Below are positions 43,714-51,259 of a stretch of DNA of 64,000 nucleotides, one piece after another (positions within the stretch are counted from its first letter, which is position 1; every line of letters begins with the position of its first letter). Source of the DNA: an uncultured Chitinophagaceae bacterium (GTDB taxonomy: Bacteria > Bacteroidota > Bacteroidia > Chitinophagales > Chitinophagaceae). The stretch spans positions 1 through 64,000 of the forward strand of contig CAKZFX010000010.1 of assembly GCA_936908745.1 (NCBI GenBank). The letters run 5' to 3'. The translations under genes were made by a program, and so were the position numbers. The notes under the pieces are model-generated. The model did not search any database. It saw only the letters and a program-made list of their open reading frames with translations, and was not told the DNA's origin.

Positions 43714-43860
43714 ATGAAGACGATTAATAAAATAGCCCTTGTATTGCTTGCCAGCCTCTTAGTAGTCGCTACCGCCTGTAATAAGAACTATTATTCAGGA
43801 AACGGTAAAGGTGGAAAAGGATGTGGTTGCCCAAGCCATAAGGGAATGTCCGGTTATTAA
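43714..43860 (+). CDS. 48-residue Gly/Lys/Cys-rich lipoprotein
   Basis: Small open frame MKTINKIALVLLASLLVVAT followed by AC: a complete lipoprotein signal with lipidation Cys22. The 27-residue mature part reads CNKNYYSGNGKGGKGCGC then PSHKG, with two further Cys and one His that could bind metal or form a disulphide (inference). It is not recognised as a named family. It is 8 bp before the 80-residue gene on the same strand. Confidence 0.7.
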   Translation: MKTINKIALVLLASLLVVATACNKNYYSGNGKGGKGCGCPSHKGMSGY

Positions 43861-43868
43861 AATTAGTT

Positions 43869-44111
43869 ATGCGCAGTCCAAAACGGGATATCCTCGTGAT
43901 CGTAAAAGATCAGTCGGTCAGCGATGAAGCGATCGAACAGCAGGTTGAATGCCTGAACGAGTTGCTGCGCATCACTGAAACCGATGAGCAGTTTTGTGTG
44001 GCCCATGAGTTGGTAGACCGCAATTCCATTACACAAAAGCCACGGCTGATTTTAAAAGCCATTCGTTTTGCTACGCTGAAACCGTTCCGGTTTTTGATCA
44101 ATAAGAATTAA
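43869..44111 (+). CDS. Conserved-looking 80-residue protein of unknown function
   Basis: Soluble, charged protein of 80 residues (MRSPKRDILVIVKDQSVSDE at the start) with no signal peptide or membrane segment; likely mixed alpha/beta with one central amphipathic helix (IEQQVECLNELLRI). Coding character resembles the neighbours. It follows the small lipoprotein gene by 8 bp and overlaps the convergent aminotransferase gene by 4 bp. No function is assigned. Confidence 0.65.
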   Translation: MRSPKRDILVIVKDQSVSDEAIEQQVECLNELLRITETDEQFCVAHELVDRNSITQKPRLILKAIRFATLKPFRFLINKN

Positions 44112-45364
44112 GATAATTTACCCAACGCCTCTCTCAGCTTCCCGATCATTTCATCAATCTCATTTTTCTTGCAGGTGCCGATGCTCAGGCGATACCATGC
44201 AGAATTTTTACCAGCGCCAAAGGCATAGAATGGTACCACGGCGAGACCGGCTGCATTGAGCAGGTAAGCCGTTACGTCCGCCTGTGTAGCCAGTTGTTGG
44301 CCATCGGCTGTGGTTTTGCCAACCAGGTCCACTTTGATCGTAAGATAAATAGCTGCTTCGGGTGCGATCGCATCCACGGAGAAACCTTCGCTTTTCAACT
44401 GCGCAAAACCATTATAAATACTGCGCAATCTTTCTTCAATCTCTTTTTTGAAATTGGAAAGGTAGCTATGGATGGCTTCTCTTTTTGTAAGGAAATGGGC
44501 TACCGCTTTTTGTTCGGCCATCGGCGCCCATGCACCAATATGTGTAAGAATGGCTTTCATTTTTGCGATCACTGTGGCAGGGCCAGTGCTCCAGCCTACA
44601 CGTACGCCGGTAGCGGCAAATACTTTACTGATCGCATCAATGTAAATAGTGTATTCCTTCATTTCTGGGCGCAATGAAACAGGATCGTAATGCTGGATAT
44701 CACCGTAAGTCAGGTGCCAGTACATCTGGTCGAACATCACATAGAGTTTCTTTTCGCTATCGCTTCTTCTTTTATTTTCTTCGATCACAAGGTCGCAGAT
44801 AGCGGCCAGCTCTTCTTTTTTAAATGTAGTACCCGTCGGGTTTTGTGGTGAGCACAAAGCAATCAGTGAAGCGCCTTGCACATGCGGTGCAATAGAAGCC
44901 GCAGTCGGCATGAAATTACTTTCAGCGCCAGCTTCCACTACTACGTGTTCGCCCCCTACAAAATGCGTGTAGTGATTATTATTCCAGGAAGGAACAGCAT
45001 AAATAATCTTATCGCCCGCATCACAGATAGCCCTGAACACGGCATAGATCAACGGACGGCCACCCGATGCCACCAGTACTTCATCCAGGCTATAGCCAAG
45101 TCCTTGTTCATCTTTTATAAAAGAGATGATGGATTCACGAAGGTCAAGGTTTCCCTCTGCCGCAGGATAGTTGGTGAAATGCTTACGGTAAGCTTCTACG
45201 ATCGCATCTTCCAGTTCTTTGGGTATCGGAAAAATAGAAGGGTCAAAATCACCTACGGTGAAATTGTAAATACGTTCACCCTGGCGGATCTTTTCACGGA
45301 TCTCACCACCCAGTTTCACGATCTCGGAACCTATCAATGTCTCGGATAAATGCGACAGTTTCAT
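44108..45364 (-). CDS. PLP-dependent aminotransferase, fold type I (AAT-like)
   Basis: Enzyme of 418 residues, class I/II aminotransferase. The Schiff-base lysine is Lys247 in DAISKVFAATGVRVGW; other family marks are SPQNPTGT, and the C-terminal Arg in WYRLSIGT that binds the substrate carboxylate. The group includes aspartate aminotransferase-like enzymes; the amino donor is not determinable. Long leader (118 nt) between a perfect -7 box and the ATG holds an inverted repeat. Confidence 0.93.
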   Translation of the reverse strand: MKLSHLSETLIGSEIVKLGGEIREKIRQGERIYNFTVGDFDPSIFPIPKELEDAIVEAYRKHFTNYPAAEGNLDLRESIISFIKDEQGLGYSLDEVLVASGGRPLIYAVFRAICDAGDKIIYAVPSWNNNHYTHFVGGEHVVVEAGAESNFMPTAASIAPHVQGASLIALCSPQNPTGTTFKKEELAAICDLVIEENKRRSDSEKKLYVMFDQMYWHLTYGDIQHYDPVSLRPEMKEYTIYIDAISKVFAATGVRVGWSTGPATVIAKMKAILTHIGAWAPMAEQKAVAHFLTKREAIHSYLSNFKKEIEERLRSIYNGFAQLKSEGFSVDAIAPEAAIYLTIKVDLVGKTTADGQQLATQADVTAYLLNAAGLAVVPFYAFGAGKNSAWYRLSIGTCKKNEIDEMIGKLREALGKLS

Positions 45365-45409
45365 CTGCTTATTTTTTATTGCTTTTCAACGACAGGTAGA
45401 ATTCGGGGG

Positions 45410-45451
45410 AATAATTTTCTCGCTTTATAGTGAAGTTGCCCGAAAATTATT
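45410..45451. promoter_or_regulatory. Inverted repeat in the aminotransferase leader
   Basis: AATAATTTTC (45410-45419) and GAAAATTATT (45442-45451) are perfect 10-bp inverted copies with a 22-nt loop, inside the predicted 5' untranslated region. It could be an RNA hairpin or a protein-binding site. Confidence 0.45.
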
Positions 45452-45481
45452 ATACCTCATTTCATAACCTGCAATTTGCCG

Positions 45482-45489
45482 CAAAAGTA
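45482..45489 (-). promoter_or_regulatory. -7 box of the aminotransferase gene
   Basis: Minus-strand TACTTTTG, perfect TAnnTTTG match, 118 nt before the ATG. No clear -33 element. Confidence 0.45.
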
Positions 45490-45542
45490 CAGTTTTGGCA
45501 GGGATGAATAAGCGCTTTTCTATTAGAAAGTCGGGGCAAAAT

Positions 45543-46346
45543 TTAATTCCCCGAACGTTCAATTACGATCTTGCTGTTGTCGTAATAATCATACAAAACA
45601 TGGATTTCCCGGCCCGGTTGATACTTGTCAACAGCCGCTTCGCCAATCACGCCTTTTGTCTTGCCGCTGAATGAAGGAGAGGATTCAGGCAACACTTCAA
45701 TTTCTAACTCCACGTAAGGATTGTTGCCATTTACATAGGCTCCCAGCCATGTATACTTTTTGATGATCGCCCTTGCAGGCTTCCCGGATTGTTTGATGGC
45801 ATTATGTTCCTGTTGCAAGGCTTCCAGTTCTGCCTGTAGCTGGCTTTCGTTTGTTTGTGTGTGGCCTTGTTTGAATGATTGGGTGCTTTGTGCATTACTA
45901 TCGCCTGTATCCACCACCACATTTTTTTCATTCTTAGGGTCAATCTTTACCGGCACTTCCATACCGGGCTGGTAAACAAAAGGAGATAACCGCGAGACCA
46001 ATACTCTTGTGCTGGTGGTATAGCGTTGACCAAAACTGTTTTTAACTTCCAGTATCAATTTTACCTGCGGATTGTTATTGATGGTGACGCCGGTGTCTCT
46101 TACTTCTTTGATCAATGCCCGGCCGCTGATGCCTGATTTTTGCAGGCGTGATGCATTGATCATCGGGGCAAATAATAATTTGTAAAAAAGGAAAAACATG
46201 CCGCCAAAAACGACGAGCATGCCGGCGGCAATATAAATACCAGTGTTGCCGGGTGTGGTGGTCAGTACGCTGATGATGCCGATCAGCAAACCGGCAATAC
46301 CGCCACCGATACCTATCCAGGCCCAGGTGTTCATTTTCATATACAA
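45543..46346 (-). CDS. Membrane protein with duplicated beta domain
   Basis: Protein of 267 residues (Met6 may be the true start). Two membrane helices (about 8-28 and 34-58) precede two similar beta-rich units, at about 72-145 (GRALIKEVRDTGVTINNNPQ ... YQPGMEVPVKIDP) and 190-265 (ARAIIKKYTWLGAYVNGNNP ... YQPGREIHVLYDY), joined by a Gln/Asn-rich linker with a predicted coiled coil. The repeats resemble DUF3592-type folds. Function unknown. It starts 10 bp after the stop of the SRPBCC protein gene at 46357, so they may form an operon. Confidence 0.75.
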   Translation of the reverse strand: MYMKMNTWAWIGIGGGIAGLLIGIISVLTTTPGNTGIYIAAGMLVVFGGMFFLFYKLLFAPMINASRLQKSGISGRALIKEVRDTGVTINNNPQVKLILEVKNSFGQRYTTSTRVLVSRLSPFVYQPGMEVPVKIDPKNEKNVVVDTGDSNAQSTQSFKQGHTQTNESQLQAELEALQQEHNAIKQSGKPARAIIKKYTWLGAYVNGNNPYVELEIEVLPESSPSFSGKTKGVIGEAAVDKYQPGREIHVLYDYYDNSKIVIERSGN

Positions 46347-46356
46347 AGGTTTGTGG

Positions 46357-47379
46357 TTAATCCACCAGAAAGATAATCTTTGTATGCCACTTGGCCGTGT
46401 CTTTCACCACCTGCGGATCGTTCATATACTGTTCGATGACCGGCGACTTTTGTTTCAGTTTATTATCGGCCAAATATTTATCAATAGTTCTGTAAGCCTC
46501 CTGCGTTTTATCATAAGCGCCATAATAATCCACGTACACCGCTTTTGATGCGGAGATAGTTGACAGTTTTATGCTGTCATTACCAGATGTGTAGTCGGCA
46601 GGTACAGGAATGGCTGCTGCCATATCGGTGCGGCTGTTTTTTTCATCCCATTCATAGAAAAGACCGGTAGGCGTGCCTGCCGGCACCTGTGCAGCACCCA
46701 AATTGGCAAACAACCTGGGTAAATGCTCTGCATAAAAACCGGCAATCTCGCTGTTACTTACCTGTTGCCTGTATGTTACAAAAGTGGTATTGGGAAAATT
46801 CATTTGTTTTACTTCGTAGCTGGCAACGGGCGTATCCATCGGTTTGCCTTCGAGAATATTTTTCAGGTTTTTCAAACCGTCTTCAAAATCGGCGCCCATT
46901 TTTTTATCAAGGCTTGAAAAGAGGTTAAAGATGTTCCATGGTCTTGCAGTTTCCAGTGTAAAAGTCCATGTCACTTTTGTTTGCCCGTTTACGTTTTCTA
47001 ATTCGAATTCAGACCCGGCTTCCATGGATTTAGGTTGCTTAAAACTCAGGTGGTATTTTATTTTTTCATTCAGCTTCAGCGTAATGATTTTCATGTTGCC
47101 TTCGCCGGAAAGTTCAGGGTCGCCGATCCAGTGGTTTTCGGCGCCCGTAGTGCCATCTGTGCCGCTGATACTGTTTTTCATACTGGAATCACCCTGGCTC
47201 CATACGGACCATTTGTTGAAATTTTCCAGCCGTGATAAGTAACTGTAAACCTCTTCGATCGGCTTATTGACCAGGATATCCCGTTTCACTTTTTGTTGGG
47301 TGGGTACCACGAGGGTGAGTACAAAAGCAACGGCGATAACCGAGAGGATGAAGAAGAAAAGTTGCCTGAGCATTTTCAT
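46357..47379 (-). CDS. SRPBCC domain-GyrI-like domain fusion, membrane-anchored
   Basis: Protein of 340 residues: one N-terminal membrane helix (about 4-24), an SRPBCC/polyketide-cyclase domain (about 30-170; NKPIEEVYSYLSRLENFNKWS) and a C-terminal GyrI-like/effector-binding domain (about 190-338; NFPNTTFVTYRQQVSNSEIA). Both halves are small-molecule binding folds. Ligand not known. A perfect TACATTTG box precedes it by 20 nt. Confidence 0.82.
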   Translation of the reverse strand: MKMLRQLFFFILSVIAVAFVLTLVVPTQQKVKRDILVNKPIEEVYSYLSRLENFNKWSVWSQGDSSMKNSISGTDGTTGAENHWIGDPELSGEGNMKIITLKLNEKIKYHLSFKQPKSMEAGSEFELENVNGQTKVTWTFTLETARPWNIFNLFSSLDKKMGADFEDGLKNLKNILEGKPMDTPVASYEVKQMNFPNTTFVTYRQQVSNSEIAGFYAEHLPRLFANLGAAQVPAGTPTGLFYEWDEKNSRTDMAAAIPVPADYTSGNDSIKLSTISASKAVYVDYYGAYDKTQEAYRTIDKYLADNKLKQKSPVIEQYMNDPQVVKDTAKWHTKIIFLVD

Positions 47380-47399
47380 ATAAGCGGGTTTGCGTTATG

Positions 47400-47407
47400 C
47401 AAATGTA
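47400..47407 (-). promoter_or_regulatory. -7 box of the SRPBCC-GyrI gene
   Basis: Minus-strand TACATTTG, perfect match to TAnnTTTG, 20 nt before the ATG at 47379. Confidence 0.5.
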
Positions 47408-47474
47408 ATTTTTAAAAGGGAAAGGGTGTGGCGGTTACAAAAATACCAGATAAGGATACTGTACTTATTAGCTA

Positions 47475-47927
47475 TTACCACAGAACATCATCAGTATATT
47501 CCTTATCAATATACTCTTTAAAGTCTCTTATTTTAAATAATGACACAGGTCGGGATAACCTTGACAGATCAATTTCCAACTGCCAGATTGCAGATTGTTC
47601 GTCCCAAGGGTCAGTAAGGATTTGAACAGTATAGTCATCAACTGTTTTCAAACCCCAGATATTTCTCAACTTTTCAAAAATTCTTAATGTTTTATCAATC
47701 CATGTCTTGAGAACTAAAGTATCGCCTCCAATTAAACACCAATCATTGTTTTTTCCAACAATTGCACAAGTTGGGTCATAATCAAAATCATAAATTCCAA
47801 GTTCTTCTTTTGTCAGTTTGTTGTAACAATAGGCTGCTTCAAAAACATGCCCTGCCATCATAACAGTGTTTTCAAAAAGAACAATAAAATTTGGATCGTC
47901 TTTAATATAGCCTTTATAAGTGCGCAT
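47475..47927 (-). CDS. 150-residue protein of unknown function, AT-rich
   Basis: Soluble protein of 150 residues, starting MRTYKGYIKDDPNFIVLFEN, with no signal peptide, membrane segment or recognised motif. Two Trp-rich strands and a Cys pair suggest a compact alpha/beta fold. GC is near 34%, about 10 points below the neighbours, and the next gene is similarly AT-rich, which may mark recent gain. Such stand-alone proteins are sometimes immunity proteins, but nothing here shows that. Confidence 0.7.
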   Translation of the reverse strand: MRTYKGYIKDDPNFIVLFENTVMMAGHVFEAAYCYNKLTKEELGIYDFDYDPTCAIVGKNNDWCLIGGDTLVLKTWIDKTLRIFEKLRNIWGLKTVDDYTVQILTDPWDEQSAIWQLEIDLSRLSRPVSLFKIRDFKEYIDKEYTDDVLW

Positions 47928-47957
47928 TTTGAATTTAAGGGGTGACTTAGTATATAA

Positions 47958-48368
47958 TCACTTTAATCCTTTATTACTATCCGTCGGTTCAATCAAATCC
48001 CAAAGGTTGCCATATAAATCTTCAAATACAGCAACAGTTCCATAATCATGTGTTTCCGGTAGACGTACAAATTTTATATCCTTGCTTGTATATTTTTCAT
48101 AGTCTCTCCAAAAATCGTCTGTATAAAGAAACAAGAAAACTCTCCCGCCTGTTTGGTTGCCCACACTGGCTTTCTGCTGTTCATTAGCCGCTTTTGCTAA
48201 TAGTAAACAGCACTCCTTCGCGCCATTTGGTGCAACCATTACCCATCTTTTTTCGTCATTTAAGATAGTGTCTTCGAGTAATTGAAACTCCAGTTTCTGC
48301 GTGTAAAATTCAATAGCGTCATCATAGTCGTCTACCACTAAAGCAATATGTGCGATTCGTTGATACAT
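47958..48368 (-). CDS. VOC-family (glyoxalase-like) protein
   Basis: Metal-dependent vicinal oxygen chelate fold of 136 residues: RIAHIALVVDDYDDAIEFYT at the start, KRWVMVAPNGAKECCLLLA, and LPETHDYGTVAVFEDLYGNLWDLIEP at the end, the classic half-sites with His (H7 region) and Glu (E in LIEP). Members include glyoxalase I, resistance proteins and dioxygenases; which one is not decidable. The ATG at 48368 fits the fold start better than the one 10 codons upstream. Confidence 0.85.
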   Translation of the reverse strand: MYQRIAHIALVVDDYDDAIEFYTQKLEFQLLEDTILNDEKRWVMVAPNGAKECCLLLAKAANEQQKASVGNQTGGRVFLFLYTDDFWRDYEKYTSKDIKFVRLPETHDYGTVAVFEDLYGNLWDLIEPTDSNKGLK

Positions 48369-48377
48369 AATTAAAAC

Positions 48378-48428
48378 CATTAAGAAGTTAAAATACATTA
48401 AGTCTTCATTTTCTTAATGCCTTAATGT
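48378..48428. repeat. CATTAAG/CTTAATG word repeat
   Basis: CATTAAG occurs at 48378 and about 48398, and CTTAATG at about 48413 and 48421, giving an imperfect inverted structure just upstream of the VOC gene. Confidence 0.4.
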
Positions 48429-48437
48429 CTAAACTAT

Positions 48438-48463
48438 AAAAAAAACCCGCCATAACAGCGGGT
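48438..48463 (-). terminator. Terminator of msrB
   Basis: Minus-strand hairpin ACCCGC (48463-48458), 7-nt loop, GCGGGT (48450-48445), then a run of eight T. Lies 24 bp after the msrB stop. Confidence 0.85.
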
Positions 48464-48487
48464 CTTAATTTCATAGGTCACACATTT

Positions 48488-49093
48488 CTATTGCTTCGGT
48501 TTTTCTGTTTCACTTTTGTTGGCCTCATTGTATTTCTTCTCTACATCTTTTGCCTTGCCAAAATCCAGAATCACACCATTGATGCAGTAACGCAGACCTG
48601 TTGGCGGCGGGCCATCATCAAATACGTGTCCCAGGTGTGCTTTGCAACGGCCACACTGCACTTCTGTACGGTCCATACCATGCGAATGGTCGGGCGTATA
48701 AATAATACTTGACTTGCTGATCGGCTCATAAAAACTCGGCCAGCCACAACCGCTTTCAAATTTGGTATCGCTTTTAAACAGCGCATTGCCACAGGCGGCA
48801 CAGTAGTAAGTCCCTTTTTCATTGAACTTTTCAAACTTGCTGCTCCAGGGGCGTTCCGTACCTTTTTGCCTTGCGATCTGGTAAACATCAGCAGGCAATA
48901 ATTTTTTCCATTCCTCGTCACTTAAAGCCACTTTGGAAGTGTCTGTGGTGGAATAAACGGGGTTATTGTTTTTTGTACTGTCCATAGCTGTTTGATTGGA
49001 GGGCGAGGGCTGTTTGCTTTGGGAATAGCTGCACTGCTGCAAGAAACCGGCCAGCAAAACAACCATCAGGATTTTAATCTTTTTCACAGGCAT
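48488..49093 (-). CDS. msrB: Exported peptide-methionine (R)-S-oxide reductase MsrB
   Basis: Enzyme of 201 residues that reduces methionine-R-sulfoxide. An N-terminal hydrophobic leader with Cys21 suggests export and perhaps lipidation. The MsrB domain (about 65-185) holds two zinc CxxC pairs (YYCAACGNA and VQCGRCKAHLGH) and the catalytic Cys in GLRYCINGV, with SGCGWPSF shaping the substrate pocket. A Ser/Thr-rich linker joins leader and domain. The ATG at 49093 is preceded 15 nt upstream by a perfect -7 box. Confidence 0.93.
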   Translation of the reverse strand: MPVKKIKILMVVLLAGFLQQCSYSQSKQPSPSNQTAMDSTKNNNPVYSTTDTSKVALSDEEWKKLLPADVYQIARQKGTERPWSSKFEKFNEKGTYYCAACGNALFKSDTKFESGCGWPSFYEPISKSSIIYTPDHSHGMDRTEVQCGRCKAHLGHVFDDGPPPTGLRYCINGVILDFGKAKDVEKKYNEANKSETEKPKQ

Positions 49094-49108
49094 CTTTTTA
49101 TTTATAAA

Positions 49109-49116
49109 CAAAATTA
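49109..49116 (-). promoter_or_regulatory. -7 box of msrB
   Basis: Minus-strand TAATTTTG, perfect match to TAnnTTTG. It overlaps the frame extension up to 49111, supporting the start at 49093. Confidence 0.5.
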
Positions 49117-49239
49117 CGTCAACAATGTTGGGATGGTTTCATACAAACACTTATTAGGGTATGTCTTAACATTTTATTGCTGGTATTAAATTCCGGTTCA
49201 AAACGGTGGCCGGGTGCTGAATTTTAGCTGTGGTACGTT

Positions 49240-49247
49240 ATATTTGT
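49240..49247 (+). promoter_or_regulatory. -7 box of adk
   Basis: TATATTTG, perfect match, 26 nt upstream of the ATG at 49274. Confidence 0.5.
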
Positions 49248-49273
49248 CCTTCACCAATGGTTAGTAAGTGCTT

Positions 49274-49849
49274 ATGTTTAATTTGATCCTCTTCGGACCT
49301 CCCGGCAGTGGAAAAGGTACCCAATCGGAAAGAGTGGTAGCCAAATATGGCCTTGTCCACTTGTCTACGGGCAACCTGCTACGGGAAGAAATTTCACAAA
49401 AAACCCCGCTGGGCCTTGAAGCTAAGAGCTTTATGGATAAAGGCCAATTAGTGCCGGATGAAGTGGTGATCGGTATGGTGGACAGCTATTTTGACAAACA
49501 TCATGGCGCTAAAGGCTTCCTTTTTGACGGTTTTCCGCGTACCGTGGCCCAGGCCGTGGCACTGGACAAACTGCTGGAATTAAAACAAACAGCAATCGCA
49601 GCCGTACTGGCATTGGAAGTAACGGAAGAAGAACTGGTAAAACGCCTGTTGAAAAGAGGTGAAACCAGCGGCCGCAGCGACGATACCAACGAAGAAGTGA
49701 TCCGTAAGCGTTTTTCAGTATATAGCAACGAAACAACGCCGGTGGCTGAACATTACAAAAAAGCCAAAAAATTCCATTCTATAAAAGGAGAAGGCTCCGT
49801 GGACGAAATATTTACGTCAATCGGTGATGCCATTGACAAAAAGATGTAA
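49274..49849 (+). CDS. adk: Adenylate kinase
   Basis: Cytoplasmic AMP kinase of 191 residues: P-loop GPPGSGKGTQSE at the N terminus, AMP-binding LSTGNLLREE, GFPRTVAQA, and the short LID (RGETSGRSDDT) of the zinc-free class. The ATG at 49274 is preferred to the GTG two codons upstream because the family starts just before the P-loop. A strong terminator follows. Confidence 0.97.
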   Translation: MFNLILFGPPGSGKGTQSERVVAKYGLVHLSTGNLLREEISQKTPLGLEAKSFMDKGQLVPDEVVIGMVDSYFDKHHGAKGFLFDGFPRTVAQAVALDKLLELKQTAIAAVLALEVTEEELVKRLLKRGETSGRSDDTNEEVIRKRFSVYSNETTPVAEHYKKAKKFHSIKGEGSVDEIFTSIGDAIDKKM

Positions 49850-49870
49850 AAGTCTTTATTGCAAACGATT

Positions 49871-49905
49871 GAAATGCTCCTGTCTGAACGGGAGCATTTT
49901 GTTTA
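49871..49905 (+). terminator. Terminator of adk
   Basis: AAATGCTCC (49872-49880) pairs with GGAGCATTT (49891-49899), then TGTTTAT. Located 22 bp after the adk stop. Confidence 0.85.
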
Positions 49906-49947
49906 TACTAAAGGGGTTTTGTAAATTGGCAGTTTATAGCTTGTCGC

Positions 49948-50427
49948 ATGAGTTTAGTTAAAGAAGATTTTCTCCGCACCAAACTGGTGGCCTGCCTGCA
50001 ACAGTTGAACCCGCAAACGCCTGCCCGCTGGGGTAAGATGAATGTGCAGCAGATGATCGAGCATTATGGCGGTGATGCGGTACGTAATGCAAGCGGCCGT
50101 TTGAAGATTGAACAAATGGTAACGCCTGCCGATCATCTTCCACGCATGAAAGAATTTCTTTTAAGCGAAAAACCGTTTAAAGAGAATACGAAGAACCCGC
50201 TGATGAGTGAAGAACCTGCACCGCTTCGTTATAAAACAGTGCAGGCCGCGATCGGCGCCTTACAACAGGAGCTGATCTATTTTTTTGAAGCATTTGAAAA
50301 AGACCCGCGGCTGATTACCCGGAATCCTTTTTTCGGCGACCTGAATTTTGATGAAAATGTGCAACTATTGTATAAGCATGCGTTGCATCATTTAAAACAA
50401 TTCGGGGTAACGCCGCTGTCCGTTTAG
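49948..50427 (+). CDS. DinB-like/DUF1569 family protein
   Basis: Four-helix-bundle-type protein of 159 residues. The His pattern of the DinB/DUF1569 superfamily is visible: MIEHYGGDA near 33-40 and a C-terminal HALHHLKQFG (about 144-153), which would bind a divalent metal. Cytoplasmic; biochemical role unknown. It overlaps the convergent lipoprotein gene by 4 bp. Confidence 0.8.
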   Translation: MSLVKEDFLRTKLVACLQQLNPQTPARWGKMNVQQMIEHYGGDAVRNASGRLKIEQMVTPADHLPRMKEFLLSEKPFKENTKNPLMSEEPAPLRYKTVQAAIGALQQELIYFFEAFEKDPRLITRNPFFGDLNFDENVQLLYKHALHHLKQFGVTPLSV

Positions 50428-50879
50428 AATCTTGCTTTCAGCAATGAATCCGCTTTTGACAGGCTGTTGAGCACAGCATCTTTTACCTTGCTTACTTTCA
50501 TTTTTTCATTGGTAAAATAGTCAATGCGTTTCTGTATATCATTTTTAGCCGAATCCAGGTTCAGTTCTTCCATCCACATATTCATGGCTGTTTCGGCATA
50601 GCTTAATTCGTCTTTTACTTCTTCTAATCTTGCTTTTAACGGGGCAGCAGCTTCTTTTGCTTTGGCGGGCAGTTTGCCAATGGAATCGAGCAATCCCTGT
50701 ACTTTCTTTTGTACATCGGGGATCTTCATCGACCTCGGCATGGCGATATCATGAATTCTTACCACTTCGTCCTGTAGTGAGTCGGCAGTTGTTGTTGCTG
50801 TATCTTTTTTAGCACTGTCATCGTTGTTGCAGGCGCCAAGTAAAGAGATTATTGATACAAAAAGAAAAAGTCGTTTCAT
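50424..50879 (-). CDS. Coiled-coil lipoprotein, last gene of the Doc operon
   Basis: Lipoprotein of 151 residues (LLGAC, lipidation Cys17). After an acidic linker, residues 40-150 are nearly all helical and coiled-coil-like (PAKAKEAAAPLKARLEEVKD). Similar proteins of unknown role are widespread in Bacteroidota. Its ATG (50879) follows the toxin stop (50883-50881) with a single base between, so it is read from the toxin-antitoxin transcript. No function is known; a link to the toxin is inference. Confidence 0.8.
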   Translation of the reverse strand: MKRLFLFVSIISLLGACNNDDSAKKDTATTTADSLQDEVVRIHDIAMPRSMKIPDVQKKVQGLLDSIGKLPAKAKEAAAPLKARLEEVKDELSYAETAMNMWMEELNLDSAKNDIQKRIDYFTNEKMKVSKVKDAVLNSLSKADSLLKARF

Positions 50880-50880
50880 T

Positions 50881-51258
50881 TTAAATAGGTTTTGTATTTG
50901 CTCTAAGCCATTGAGTTATATGCTCAAACTTTGACTCACTGGTAGAAATTGAAATAATAAAAGTATATATATCGTCATTGTTTGCAGTGATTTTGAAGCC
51001 AGCTGTTTTAAGAAGCAAAAGCATGGCAAGATAGCCTGTTCTTTTATTACCATCAATAAAAGGATGATTGGCAATTATGCTTTCTGAAATAGCAGCAGCT
51101 TTTTCAAAAACAGTTTTATATAGTTCTTCACCATTGAAAACCTGGTAAGGCCGGGCCAGGGCGCTATCTAATAATCCTTCATCACGGATACCTTTAGAAC
51201 CTCCGTAATTTTGGATTGAAAGCTCATGCAAGCGGATAATGACATTTTTAAACGTCAT
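50881..51258 (-). CDS. doc: Doc/Fic-family toxin
   Basis: Death-on-curing-type toxin of 125 residues. The Fic-fold core motif HPFIDGNKRTG (about 64-74) matches the Doc form, with Lys in place of the Gly that marks AMP-transferring Fic enzymes; characterised Doc phosphorylates elongation factor Tu. The ATG at 51258 follows the antitoxin stop (51262-51260) after one base, so the earlier in-frame TTG is not needed. AT-rich (about 35% GC) compared with neighbours, as usual for mobile toxin modules. Confidence 0.9.
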   Translation of the reverse strand: MTFKNVIIRLHELSIQNYGGSKGIRDEGLLDSALARPYQVFNGEELYKTVFEKAAAISESIIANHPFIDGNKRTGYLAMLLLLKTAGFKITANNDDIYTFIISISTSESKFEHITQWLRANTKPI

Positions 51259-51259
51259 A

